A stretch of 64,000 nt of DNA from the NCBI GenBank assembly GCA_030710515.1, contig JALBCR010000620.1, positions 112,414 to 176,413 on the forward strand. The letters run 5' to 3'. This document shows positions 44,560 to 56,779 of the stretch, in pieces (positions within the stretch are counted from its first letter, which is position 1; each line of letters opens with the position of its first letter). This stretch comes from Abscondita cerata. Its lineage: Eukaryota > Arthropoda > Insecta > Coleoptera > Lampyridae. Position numbers and translations under genes: made by a program. The notes beneath the pieces are model-generated. The model made no database searches. It was not told where the DNA came from and saw nothing but the letters and a program-made list of their open reading frames with translations.

Positions 44560-45665
44560 CAACCTTAAACACTCATCAAAAACAAATTTAAAGGTAAAAA
44601 ATGGATAAAATAAAAGATCTTCAAGAATATAGATACATGTTAGAAGAACAACAACACCAGATAGAAAACAGAGACATTGACGAAGCCATTGATGTTATCA
44701 TAAAAACACTCAATAAAGCAACTCAAAAGTACAGTGTAAAACAAGACCTTTTTACTAGCAAGATCAGCGACTATACTAAATGTTTCATGAAAAAACGTAG
44801 AGAAATGAATAATAAAAATTCGTAAAATTATAAACAATTTAATAAAGAAATATCGAAGGAAGTTAGAAAAGACCTTAGAAGACATAACACTACAAAAATT
44901 ACTGAAGTGATTGAGCAAAATAAAAGTTTAAAAGTTATGAGACGTCAGACAAGTACAGGAACGAAAAGTATAATCAGACTGAAAAATGAAAACGGTAAAA
45001 TTATTACAAATAAATCTGAGATTCTGAAAAGCACTGAGAATTTCTACCGGAATATATATATAAACACAAATCTTGATGAACCAGAGGCAATACCTACTAT
45101 CAGAAACCAGGGATCAGAAGATTTGCCTGAAATTAGTTTAGAAGAAATCAAAGTAGCAATAAATGAAATGAGCAGTAACAAAGCACCAGGTGGAGATAGG
45201 ATTGTTATAGAAGCGGCAACAGAAGGAGGAGCAGCTGTAGCCAAAGCCCTTCGGTCATTATTTAATAAATGTTTTATGAAACAAAGAACACCTACCGCAT
45301 GGAACAACGCTCTCATCACTCTGATTTATAAAACAAGGGATATTACAAATCTAGCAAACTACAGGCCCATTAGTTTATTAGCACACATATACAAGCTTTT
45401 TACAAGAATATTAACGAAACGATTGAACAATAAACTTGAATTATATCAGCCAATACAGCAAGCCGGTTTTAGATCTGGATTTAGTACAAATGATCACCTA
45501 TTAGTGATCAAAATACTAACTGAAAAATGTATCGAGTATAATAAACCCCTTGTTCTGGTGTTTATCGACTACGAGAAAGCATTTGACTCGGTCGATCAAC
45601 ACAAACATTTTCAAGCTTTGTCGCAATGCCCCATCGACTCTAGATTCACAAATATCTTAAAACAT
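44560..45665 (+). pseudogene. RTE LINE reverse transcriptase, N-terminal part
   Basis: It begins in the linker (KIKDLQEYRYMLEEQQHQIE, 44601), passes a stop at 44823-44825 and continues IEQNKSLKVMRRQTSTGTKS, NEMSSNKAPGGDRIVIEAAT, AWNNALITLIYKT, NYRPISLLAHIYKLFTRILT, QAGFRSGFSTNDHLL and the catalytic LVFIDYEKAFDSVDQ at about 45555-45600. It is cut at 45665, where (AT)n and the MITE nest begin. The missing remainder is at 47983-48900. Confidence 0.88.
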
Positions 45666-45782
45666 ATATATATATATATTTCTAATAAAAATCTTTGGGG
45701 TTTAAACACGTGTAATAAATATTAAAAAAACCCCAAAGATTTTTATTACAAGCTATATTACACGTGAAAAAATAAAGCATTA

Positions 45783-46415
45783 AACGTTAAGTTTTTTGAC
45801 ATCTAGTATCGACTCGTGAAAGCGTTCACGTACGTAAATGTTAGCAACTTTGCCGACAGGTATGTAAAGCAGTTACATAGTCGATTCTTCAATAATTATA
45901 GCCAACATAACAGTTGGCAAGTATAAAAATTTCGAATCGCCTGCAGTAAAGTAGGCAAGAGGTTGTAAAATAGCAAACAAACACTGAGAATCACCAGCCA
46001 GCTGTTTCGTCCTTTGCTAATTTGCTAACATTTACGTACGTAAACGCTTTCACGAGTCGATACTAGATGTTGAAAAACTTATCGTTTAAATATTGTGATC
46101 CCTCCAGTAGGGCATATAGTCGACAGCGCGCGTTTGTACAATAGTAAACTTACACTCGAGTTCTCTCACTCCCCGATGAGTCCCAAAAGGACGAAACAGC
46201 TGTCGGGTGATTTTCAGTGTTTGTTTGCTATTGTACAACCTCTTGCGTACTTTACTGCAGGCGATTCAAAATTTTTATACTTGCCAACTGTTATGTTGGC
46301 TATAATTATTGAAGAATCGACTATGTAACTGCTTTACATACCTGTCGGCAAAGTTGCTAACATTTACGTACGTGAACGCTTTCACGAGTCGACACTAGAT
46401 GTCAAAAAACTTAAC

Positions 46416-46424
<9 letters not shown>
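45783..46424. mobile_element. MITE family D, copy 1
   Basis: The ends are AAACGTTAAGTTTTTTGACA, inverted at the right (TGTCAAAAAACTTAACGTTT). Arms of about 230 bp share GCAACTTTGCCGACAGGTAT and GAATCGCCTGCAGTAAAGTA. The middle has a further inverted copy of the terminal sequence (GAGTCGATACTAGATGTTGA). It is non-coding. Confidence 0.8.
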
Positions 46425-46452
<28 letters not shown>

Positions 46453-46482
46453 CAACTTTGCCGACAGGTATGTAAAGCAGTT

Positions 46483-46505
<23 letters not shown>

Positions 46506-46513
<8 letters not shown>

Positions 46514-47258
46514 ATGTCCCCCTAAGTTGGAATCATATGAAAAACTTTTTATTATTAATTTTAGGAAAAAAAGTTATTCTCTATAAAAAGTTGTGCATGT
46601 TCTAAAATCTAAAATACAGTCATCAAATATCAAATTTTTTCAGTCGTATACAAGGTTTGTCAAAAATATGAATTTTACTCAAGAGTAAATTGCCTTTAAA
46701 TTTAACAATATCGGAAAATGTTATTAAAAAAAGTTGAGCAGAATTAAAAACTACGTTCAAATATGCAATTACAACCATTTACATTGATAAAATTATTTAT
46801 TAATTGAACATTTTTGAAAAATAAAAGTTCAACACCCTGTAGAAATAAAATGACTCACAGCATCGTAAAAGTATATTATAATATTTTAGTCAAATTGTCA
46901 TAAATAATAATAAATAATCACAAGAGATAAATGTTCATTCAAAATAGAAATATTATTAAAAACAAAATAAACTTAATTTTTAATGTAAATGGATGTAATT
47001 GCATATTTGAACGTAGTTTTATTTCTGATCAACTTTTTTGATAACATTTTACGATATTGTAAAAATTTAAAGGTACTTTACTCTTGAGTAAAATTCATAT
47101 TTTTGACAAACCTCGTATACGACTGAAAAAATTGATATTTGATGACTGTATTTTAGATTTTAGAACATGCAGAACTTTTTATGAAGAATAACTTTTTTTC
47201 TAAAATTAATAATAAAAAGTTTTTCATATGATTCCAACTTAGGGGACATACTGTATAT
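46506..47258. mobile_element. MITE family C, copy 2
   Basis: It has the same termini (CAATATGTCCCCCTAAGTTG) and internal blocks as the copy at 18081-18730, and is about 100 bp longer. Flanking (AT)n on both sides suggests insertion at TA within a microsatellite. Confidence 0.8.
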
Positions 47259-47363
47259 ATATATATAATGCTTTATTCTTTCACGTGTAAATATGTTTGT
47301 AATAAAAATCTTTGGAGTTTTTTAATATTTATTACACGTGTTTAAACCTCAAAGATTTTTATT

Positions 47364-47369
<6 letters not shown>

Positions 47370-47425
<56 letters not shown>
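47370..47425. repeat. (AT)n microsatellite
   Basis: About 28 uninterrupted AT units. Shorter AT tracts lie at about 45664-45680, 46425-46448, 46483-46506, 47253-47275 and 47957-47981. Confidence 0.95.
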
Positions 47426-47429
<4 letters not shown>

Positions 47430-47957
47430 GTAAATGTTAGCAACTTTGCCGACAGGTATGTAAAGCAGTTACATAGTCGATTCTTCAATAATTATAGCCA
47501 ACATAACAGTTGGCAAGTATAAAATTTTGAATCGCCTGCAGTAAAGTACGCAAGAGGTTGTACAATAGCAAACAAACACTGAGAATCACCCGACAGCTGT
47601 TTCGTCCTTTTGGGACTCATCGGGAGTGAGAGAACTCGAGTGTAAGTTTACTATTGTACAAACGCGCGCTGTCGACTATATGCCCTACTGGAGGGATCAC
47701 AATATTTAAACGATAAGTTTTTCGACATCTAGTATCGACTCGTGAAAGCGTTCACGTACGTAAATGTTAGCAAATTAGCAAAGGACGAAACAGCTGGCTG
47801 GTGATTCTCAGTGTTTGTTTGCTATTTTACAACCTCTTGCCTACTTTACTGCAGGCGATTCGAAATTTTTATACTTGCCAACTGTAATGTTGGCTATAAT
47901 TATTGAAGAATCGACTATGTAACTGCTTTACATACCTGTCGGCAAAGTTGCTAATAA
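47425..47957. mobile_element. MITE family D, copy 2 (reverse orientation)
   Basis: This is essentially the reverse complement of the copy at 45783-46424, lacking its outermost about 50 bp at each end, where (AT)n begins. Shared internal landmarks include GGGACTCATCGGGAGTGAG and GTCGACTATATGCCCTACTG. Confidence 0.8.
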
Positions 47958-47982
47958 TATATATATATATATATATATATAT

Positions 47983-48900
47983 CCACGCAACCGCCTCCGT
48001 AAGACTACACGAAGATACACATACGTTTAATATTGAAAGAGGTGTACGACAGGGAGATGTTATATCACCTAAATTATTCACAACCCTCTTGGAATATATG
48101 TTTAAGAAATTAGACTGGGAGCATCGTGGAATAAACATCAATGGAGAAAGACTAAACCACTTACGTTTCGCTGATGATATTGTTTTGATTACAGATCGTG
48201 TAGACAAAGCAAAAATAATGCTGACAGATCTTAAAACGGCCTCAAAGAAAGTGGGACTTAACATAAACTTTTCAAAAACAAAATACATGACAAACTTAGT
48301 TCTCAATGACAATATCTCGGCAGGAGACGTGAAGATTGAACAAGTGTTTTAGTATAAATATTTAGGACATGAATTAACACTCGGTGTAGATAACCAAACC
48401 CATGAGTTGCGCCGAAGAATAAATCTAACATGGGCAGCATATGGAAACCTTAGAAAATGTTTAAAAAGAAAAGTATACAACCAGTGCGTATTGCCAGTTC
48501 TAACTTATGGCGCCGAAACATTGACTCTAACTAAAAAGACCATTAAAAGAATCCGCATAGCACAAACAGTAATGGAACGTTCAATGTTAGGGATATTTCT
48601 AAGAGACAAGATACGCAATACTATTATTAGACAACGTACACAAATCACAGACGCAGTAATCATGATAGCCAAGTTGAAATGGAACTGGGCCGGTCATGTG
48701 GCCCACTTGAGAGACGATAGGTGGACGAAGCGCTTAGTTGAATGGATACCAAGGCAAGAAGCATACTGAAGTAGAGGCAGACCTCCAACCAAGTGGTCTG
48801 ACGATATTAAAAGAATATCAACCAATTGGATTCAGACTGCACAAGACCGAAATAAATGGAAGGACCTGATGGAGGTCTACGTCCAGCAGTGGACAACTTA
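47983..48900 (+). pseudogene. RTE LINE reverse transcriptase, C-terminal part
   Basis: It resumes after the nest with HATASVRLHEDTHTFNIERG, GVRQGDVISPKLFTTLLEYM (motif B), RFADDIVLITDRV (catalytic FADD, about 48166), LNINFSKTKYMT, a stop after KIEQVF at 48352, YKYLGHE, and the connector VLPVLTYGAETLTLTKKTIK, TVMERSMLGI, KLKWNWAGHVAHLRDDRWTK. A stop after RQEAY is followed by SRGRPPTKWSDDI and a final stop near 48900. Joining to 45665 restores the expected domain order, proving one original LINE. Confidence 0.88.
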
Positions 48901-48932
48901 GTCTGGGGAAGAAGAAGAAAGAAGAACCACTA

Positions 48933-51846
48933 ACGGATAAAAATACAATGTTAATAAGAAATCAATCATTAAAAGCAGTAAGTTGATTGTCTTTTAAAGT
49001 GAACTGTATACTATTAGTTGCAATATCATTGTAGCATGGGAAATAGAAATTGATACGACAGAACAGTCTTGTGAACAGTCATTCGAAATTAGCATGTCAT
49101 CGCCTACTATTTTAGTCTCGATTAAGTCTTTATGTTATGTGATAGTGAAAATTGTGGATTCAGTACAATCCGGAGCAAATTAACACCCTAGTTTGCAACA
49201 TGTAATGATACAAATGAGCAACGAGTACTATGAGTATTACATAGAAATTAAGGTACGCAGCCACAGCAACATAAATAACTTTGTTATTAATAACAAATTC
49301 AAGTAATAATCCAAAATAGAAAAATACGTGTGTTACAATCCGTTCATGTAGTACTCGTACGTTGCCTAACTCGCTGCTGCGCGGCTCGTTATGTAATTCC
49401 GTACTCGTATTACAAGCACCGTTATTGTATCACTTGTTTTTTAATATAATAACTGTTCAACTGATAATTATATGACATGGTCTAATTTATTTTTAATGTG
49501 CTGGCGTCACGATATCGTCGCGCTCTTCGTATGTGGAGAATTTCGGACGCTATTTCAAATTTACAAACTTGCAGTTTGAGCATACACTGTATACACCGTG
49601 CCTCACGTAAGGCGGCCATTAGACCTTTATGGAGATTAAATCAATTTAATTTTTTTGCAAATTCGTAGACTTACATAAAAAACTATGCTCTTTCAAATAA
49701 AAATATAATGGTCATTGTACAACTTTTGGTTATACCGGAAGTAGACATTAACTTCGTTATTTTAAACGGAACTCAGTATAAAACTATGTGAACGATGATC
49801 CCATATTTGCCTATTCCAAATCTAACCGTTTTTGCCTTATTCATATTTTCTAAATTTTTGGTCTCCTGTAGACAATTTCTTAAAGTCGCCTATCTCAGGT
49901 AATATTTTAATCAGATACTTGAAATTTTAGGATGAGGTATATTTTGATGTCATCATTTTAAGCATCATTAGTCTAATAAATATTTCAAATTGCACAAAAA
50001 ATCATTAAGAGTGGCGTTTACCTATACAAAAAAGTACACTTTTAGACCTTTGCCGTTTTAAGTCTTGGAAATCCGTTTTACCATTTTTGAACTTGAAATT
50101 TTGTAATAGTGTGTAAGAAAGTTGAATCTAGAAGATGGCGCTCGACTATTTCTTAATTTATTATTTTTTTAATAGTTATTAAATCTCAAAAAATCAAAAT
50201 AAATGCTCAAATTTGAACAGCATTTGCATCACTATTACAACAGATAGAAAGAAAATACGAACGTGAAGGTGTAGCTGCATGTTTTATAAAACAGTTTCAT
50301 TAAAATAGGGTAATAATTAAACGTAAAATATCTAAAACGGCAAGAGCATTTGCACAAAATTTTGTCAATATTTTATAATGTCCACGCGATCGTCTATACC
50401 CACGTCATTCGTTTGCAGTGTGATCTAGCAACGACAGAATTTCGTCGGTAGCTGTTGATTACTAGAGATTTATTTGTTTAATTTTAAAAGTTTGTATTTT
50501 TTAAGAATCTTATCTTATTTTAGCTTCGGAATAGTGGTATCATATTACCATTAATCATATCCATGTTATGAAAGAGATAAGAAAATTGCTAAGTAAAAAT
50601 GTATTTATTACGGACGAACCCGAATCGTTAAGTTTTAACATGTGGCGTACAACTAGCTTACCGCTTTCGTCTAACCCCTCTTACGTTATGTGTGTTGTAT
50701 AACTTCCAATTCTTGATGAAGCGTTAGGTAAATGCCCCTCTTAACTTTATAGTAGATCCATTGTAGATCCCATAAAATGTTGGTTATTCATAATTGTATA
50801 CTTAGCAAAAAATACATACACTGACTAAGTAATTTTCTTTTTGATTGTTTATTGTTATCGTTTACGACACACATTTAAGACTGTTGATGCAAATGCAATT
50901 TAATTAAAAATGCGTTAAGAATAAAATCAAGTTGTATAATATTTCAAATCTATAACATTGTGATTTTTCTAGGTATTTTGTAGGAAACACCTGATAAATT
51001 ATGCCGTTTGAAATATACGAAAGAAAACCGATCATAAACCAAAAACGAAAGGAAAAAGTTATATATCGACTTTCAAGTAGATCATTTGTCCTTAAAACAT
51101 TTTAGGTTTTGTTCTGTATGCATGTAAATTTATTTCTGAAAATAGTTAAAATTTAAAGGATATAAGTTGTTTGTAATGTTAGAGTTTAGAGTCGATTACA
51201 GGTTTTGGATAGTGAAGTTCAAAGACATCATGCTTGTTAGTAATGTTGTAGTTAGTTAGATCCGTCAATACAAATAACGTTGGAAATTGTAGTCGATGTT
51301 CTATGTATTTGCCTTTTCGGTTACCTCGAGGGAAAATGTAGGAATAGGAAAACGCTTTGGGTTGTATAGTGAAAACGCAAGGGACGTAAGAAATATTTCT
51401 GAAACATATGCTTCTCAATCTAGTTTTCGACAGTTAAATTAGCAAATTCAGTGGATGAAATGTTTACTTTGCATTATGAATAAATGCACATTAAATTGTC
51501 ATAAACTCAAATGCATTTTGTGTACTGCTTTTAGTTATGCAACATGGATTAACTGTGACAACTGTATTTACTTCGACAAAGTCCTTGTCATGAACTGGAC
51601 AGGTGCATATTCATAACTTGAGTTAAATAAATATTTGCTCGTATCATTACTTAATTATACATTTCATAACATAACGACTACAAAATGGCCTTTCTGGTAT
51701 TTTCTTGTTTAATTTGAAACAATTTTAAACATATTTTAATCTTAAAAATGTCACATATCTACATTAACAAAAGGATTAGTACTGCACTTTTGCAAAACAT
51801 TTGGTTTACGGTATAACAAAGGTGCTTTAATTTAATTGTCAGCCGC
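48933..51846. other. gene-free interval
   Basis: There is a possible 240-bp MITE at about 49197-49440 (ATGTAATGATACAAATGAG-like ends in inverted orientation). Around 49560-50350 the sequence has old-repeat character. A minus-strand frame at 51179-51418 (YIFPRGNRKGKYIEHRLQFP) is open for 79 codons but I recognise nothing in it. Confidence 0.4.
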
Positions 51847-52640
51847 TTGCAGGTTGTTCAACATTCTAAGTTTAGCGCATTTATTAATGCGTTGCAATAT
51901 TACTATAATAATAGTTTTAAATTAGTTAGTGCTAAAAATGCAAAAGAAATATATACAAGGATGATAAACGGATTAATTACCACTGACTATTACAGAAGCT
52001 ATAAAATAAGTTACAGAACAACACTACGGTTAGCTAAGAAAAAATATTTTGATAATCAAATAGTAAAAACTCACAATAAAAATAAGGCGGTGTGGAATAC
52101 AATTAAATTTTTGGTAAATACCAACAACATACCTAGTTCCAAAGGTTAGACTGAAATACTAATTAATAATTCTCTGATAACTGATCAGGCCTCCATTGCA
52201 AATGAATTTAATAACTTTTTTGTTAATGTTAATCAATCTTGTATACTACATCAGGTTATATCCTTAAATTCTCCTCTAAAATCAACAATATTTTTAACTC
52301 CAATTACTGAGAAAGAATTGATCGATACCATCCGTAGTCTAAAAAAATTGAATTCAGTGGGCTCAGATAATTTTCCTATTTTCCTATTACAACAATTCTC
52401 TCACCTCCTTGTAAGACCCCTTTGTCATATATTTAATGAATGTTTAATTAAAGACACATTTCCTGATCTTCTAAAAAAGATTATTTGCGTGTTTAAAAAG
52501 GAGACTCAAGAACAATAAACAACTATCGTACAATTTTGTTATTGTCGGTATTTGCAAAACTACTCGAAAAAACATAAATATATTTTAAAAGAACAACATG
52601 GTTATTGGGAACAACATTTAACAATAACGGCTACGGCATA
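51847..52640 (+). pseudogene. LINE ORF2, 5' part (linker and start of RT)
   Basis: The translation reads FSAFINALQYYYNNSFKLVS, TLRLAKKKYFDNQIVKTHNK and NKAVWNTIKFLVN (endonuclease-RT linker). It continues ELIDTIRSLKKLNSVGSDNF, HLLVRPLCHIFNECLIKDTF, PDLLKKIICVFKK and ILKEQHGYWEQHLT (RT motifs 0-2). It is cut at 52640 by the Tc1-like transposon, and its continuation is at 59902. The 5' end (endonuclease) is missing. It is jockey/CR1-like by motif style. Confidence 0.8.
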
Positions 52641-54540
52641 TACAGGGAGTTTAAAAACCACGTTCCGATATTTGGCCCACTTATATAATGACCGGCAAAG
52701 AGTTTACATTAAATGAGACAAATTTTTGTGATTGAAATATCAAAAATTTTTTTTGGCAAATGAATTCAGCATATTAAATGACAAAAACACGCATTTTGAC
52801 AAATGTCATGTGACTACTGTCATAGCGGCAAATTTAAAAAATATCCCTTAAATATGTAATGACAAGATGACAAGATATTGAAAAATGCCTAAGAGAAAAA
52901 TTGTTCAAAATTAGATTATACGTCTATGTGCAAATTTTTAAAAGAAAGTAACATCTTTTCAAAAATATCAGTTTTCCGGCATTTTTTCCGGAAATATTGA
53001 GAAAAGAAAATTTTTGCGTTGGATTGCATAAAACACAATAAAACCAACAAATAAACTTTACAATCCAGTAATTTTTATTTATTGTTTTTTAGGACAGACT
53101 TTGTTGCAATGGCCTACAGAAAACAAAAGGTTAAAATTACAAATTTAGAATTATTTTAAAATAGTCCTAAAATGATAAATTCTTCCATTCTAAACCCAAT
53201 TTAAACATTTTTTTAATATATTGCCTGGACAATAAGCTCATACAAAAACATACAAAAAATTTCCCTGAAAAAATGCAGGAAACTGATATTTTTGAAAAGT
53301 CGTTATTTTTTTTTGAAAATTTGCACATAAACGTATAATCTAATTCTGAACAATTTTTTTCTTAGGCATTTTTCAATATCTTGTCATCTAACTTCACTTT
53401 TTACATATTTAAGGAATATTTTTTAAATTCGCCGCCATGGCCGTAACTACATGACATTTGTCAAAATGCTTTTTTTTTGTCATTTGATAGGTTGAATTCA
53501 TTTGCCAAAAGAAATTTTTGGATATCTCAATTACAAAAATTTTTCCCATTTGATGCAAACTCTTTGTGAGTCACTGTATGTCTTATCAGTACAAAGTTTC
53601 CGAAATACAACCTGTTTTTGAAATTAAAATAATTTACGCTTAGTATAAGTGATTCGTCGTATTTATCAAGTCAGTTAAGGAAGTGGGTAAACCAATAGTC
53701 ATATTTATTTCAACGAGGTTTTCAATAGAACAAATATTAGTATAAATATAACATTTTAATTACAAATGATTTTTAAAGAAGATGTTCAACATGTCCTCCT
53801 TCCATTTGTATACAAATTTCGCATCTCCGTAAAAGTAAACGCCGCACTCTCTCATAGAGTCCCGGATTTGTACAAACAGTCTGGCAGGCATGTTCAATTC
53901 GTTCTCGCAACTCATTTAAATTATTCATAGAACTTAAATAAACTATTGTCTTTAAATATCCCCAAATGCAAAAGTCGAGCGGAGTGAGGTCGGGAGATTT
54001 AGGTGGCCATGCAATTGGAACTCCTTGCCCTATCCACCTGTTATTGTAATTTTTGTTTAGGTAATTCTGTGGTTGAGGGGTACAACTTCTAACAGCAGTG
54101 GCAAGGTATTCCGCAAAAAGTCAAGGTACAATTGGCTAGTCAAACGGTTAGGCAGAAATCGGTGTTGATGATTCGATTCAACAATGGCGTGCGGCTTTTC
54201 GTCGGCCCAAACATAGCTATTATGGAAATTAAAAATGTCATTTTTTGTGAAACCAGCTTCGTCAGTAAATAAAATTTTCGTAACAAAATTTGGGTTCTTC
54301 GCAACTTTTGTCAGCATCATTCGACAAAACACCAGTCGTGCGGGATAGTCGGGCACAGTAAGAGCCTGTACTCTTTGAATATGGTACGTGTGCAATTGCT
54401 GCTTGCGTAACATTCTCCAAATTAGGGAAGAATTAATTCCTCGATAAACTCCTCTATGGTTATTAGTAATGGTTAGTTTCCACGCAGTGGACCTTCTCGT
54501 AGGAGAATGTAATGGGGTTGAAATGAAACTAGTATTTCAT

Positions 54541-54590
54541 TCTTGCCGAAGTTTCAACCAGTGAAGGCTGGTCTTTCTCAAAGGCTCTTT
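54541..54590 (-). ncRNA. hammerhead-like motif, left end of the Penelope element
   Basis: The minus strand has TTGAGAAAG, stem GACCAG/loop/CTGGT, then TGAAACTTCGGC. It is the inverted partner of the motif at 55341-55392. Core and cleavage-site bases are mutated, so it is probably inactive. Confidence 0.5.
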
Positions 54591-54784
54591 AATTGAACAA
54601 GAAAACAAGAATTTGTAGTTAGTTAGTTCACATTCGGTAAAAAGATTAAGGTAATATTATAAACAAACTTTTTACTTGATTTTTATAGTGGAGATTAAGT
54701 GATTATACATATTACTGAAATTACTGGTATCTGTATTAAAGTTGACATTATTTTTGTATACGTTAATGTAAATCATCTCAGAAA

Positions 54785-55018
54785 TCAACCGGTTTTTAAA
54801 TTTGGTTCGATATCTAAAATTACTGGGGCGTCAAATTTAAAATTGTAGCCTTCCTTAGTGAAATGTAATGCAAGACCTGTTTCTTCGCTACCCTTACTAC
54901 AATTATATTTATGGTTTTAATTCTATTTATTAATTTTGTTTTGTTTGGCCAATATATACCTTCTGGCAGTTTTCGCATTCAAATTTATATGTAATTCCAC
55001 ATTTGTCTATGTCCATAG
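54785..55018 (-). pseudogene. GIY-YIG endonuclease domain of the Penelope-like element
   Basis: The minus strand reads CGITYKFECENCQKVYIGQT with the GIY-YIG hallmark (here GIT...VYIG), then KQN. After a frame change come NRIKT, HKYNCSKGSEETGLALHFTK and FDAPVILDIEPNLK, ending at a stop at 54785. The Cys pair ahead of VYIG and the ALHFTKEGY block are typical of the C-terminal endonuclease of Penelope/Poseidon-type elements. Two frame changes inactivate it. Only about 75 residues of the roughly 800-residue polyprotein survive. Confidence 0.8.
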
Positions 55019-55340
55019 TCTTGTCTTTCATTTATAGACATACCCTAATAACTAAAACATTTAAAAATAAAAGAAATTCAAAATTATCAGCAACTTTTAA
55101 CCTGATCATGGTGACATATGTTATCTGTAAAAGCATTCATTGTAAAACTAAATTCTGCACCATTTACGTTGTTCGTCATAGTATATGTTTGGTCCCGAGT
55201 TTTTTACAATTTTACATTTATATTTAAATTAATGACAAACAGTGATACTAGTTTATAAGTTTTATAATTTTTGTTACGTCTTAATCTTTTACCGAATGTG
55301 AACCAACTAACTACAAATTCTTGTTTTCTTGTTTAATTAA

Positions 55341-55392
55341 AGAGCCTTGAGAAAGACCAGCCTTCACTGGTCGAAACGTCGGCAATAATGAA
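55341..55392 (+). ncRNA. hammerhead-like motif, right end of the Penelope element
   Basis: Reads CTTGAGAAA, a perfect 6-bp stem GACCAG/CCTTCA/CTGGTC, then GAAACGTCGGC. The GAAAC plus GUC part of the hammerhead core is intact. The CUGAUGA part is degenerate (CUUGAGA). Confidence 0.55.
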
Positions 55393-55599
55393 ATACTAGT
55401 TTCATTTCAACCCCATTACATTCTCCTACAAGAAGGTCCACTGTGTGGAAACTAACCAATAGGAAGAATTAATATTTGTTTCAGTAGAGTTTTCTAGTAC
55501 TAGTACTAAGATTTTCTTCAATTCTTCTTAAAATGTTAAGTTCTACCTCGGGAGTAGAAGCTGAGAAATGTGATGATGGCGGGGAAGCAGGCTGTCGAG

Positions 55600-56757
<1,158 letters not shown>

Positions 56758-56779
56758 TATTTAAACCCGATTTCTTACT

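Larger units (their letters stand above)
45666..47982. repeat. nested MITE cluster in (AT)n inside the RTE LINE
   Basis: Order: hairpin sequence E (45680-45782), MITE D1 (45783-46424), (AT)n, a 35-nt piece of D (46449-46483), (AT)n, MITE C copy 2 (46506-47258), (AT)n, E inverted (47266-47370), (AT)28 (47370-47425), MITE D2 inverted (47425-47957), (AT)n. E, D and C occur twice in the window. E and D form large inverted repeats within this nest. Confidence 0.8.
43440..48932 (+). mobile_element. RTE-clade LINE, interrupted by a MITE nest
   Basis: A 5' region (GC-richer, 43440-43640) precedes an endonuclease, a reverse transcriptase and an A/G-rich tail (GAAGAAGAAGAAAGAAGAAC near 48910). The RT is split: part one ends near 45665 in (AT)n and part two starts at 47983. 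The inserted 2.3 kb consists only of MITEs and AT repeats. Motif style (EN like craniofacial-development-protein-2, RT with FADDIVLI, C-terminus WAGHVAHLRDDRWT) points to RTE/BovB-type elements. Confidence 0.88.
54438..55460 (-). mobile_element. Penelope-like element, truncated, with inverted terminal regions
   Basis: About 1.0 kb, flanked by a near-identical 13-14 nt target duplication (AGGGAAGAATTAAT at 54424-54437; AGGAAGAATTAAT at 55461-55473). Both ends carry about 190-bp copies of one sequence in opposite orientation (GGTTAGTTTCCACGCAGTGG, inverted at 55450), each with a hammerhead-like motif. Between them is a GIY-YIG endonuclease relic. The reverse transcriptase is absent. A roughly 30-nt extra tail lies at the left end, as described for Penelope insertions. 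Confidence 0.8.

Noticed and set aside
51179..51418. 79-codon open frame on the minus strand with plausible protein composition
   Set aside because: No recognised motif, no clear splice partner, and no start context. It could be a host exon but cannot be supported from sequence alone.
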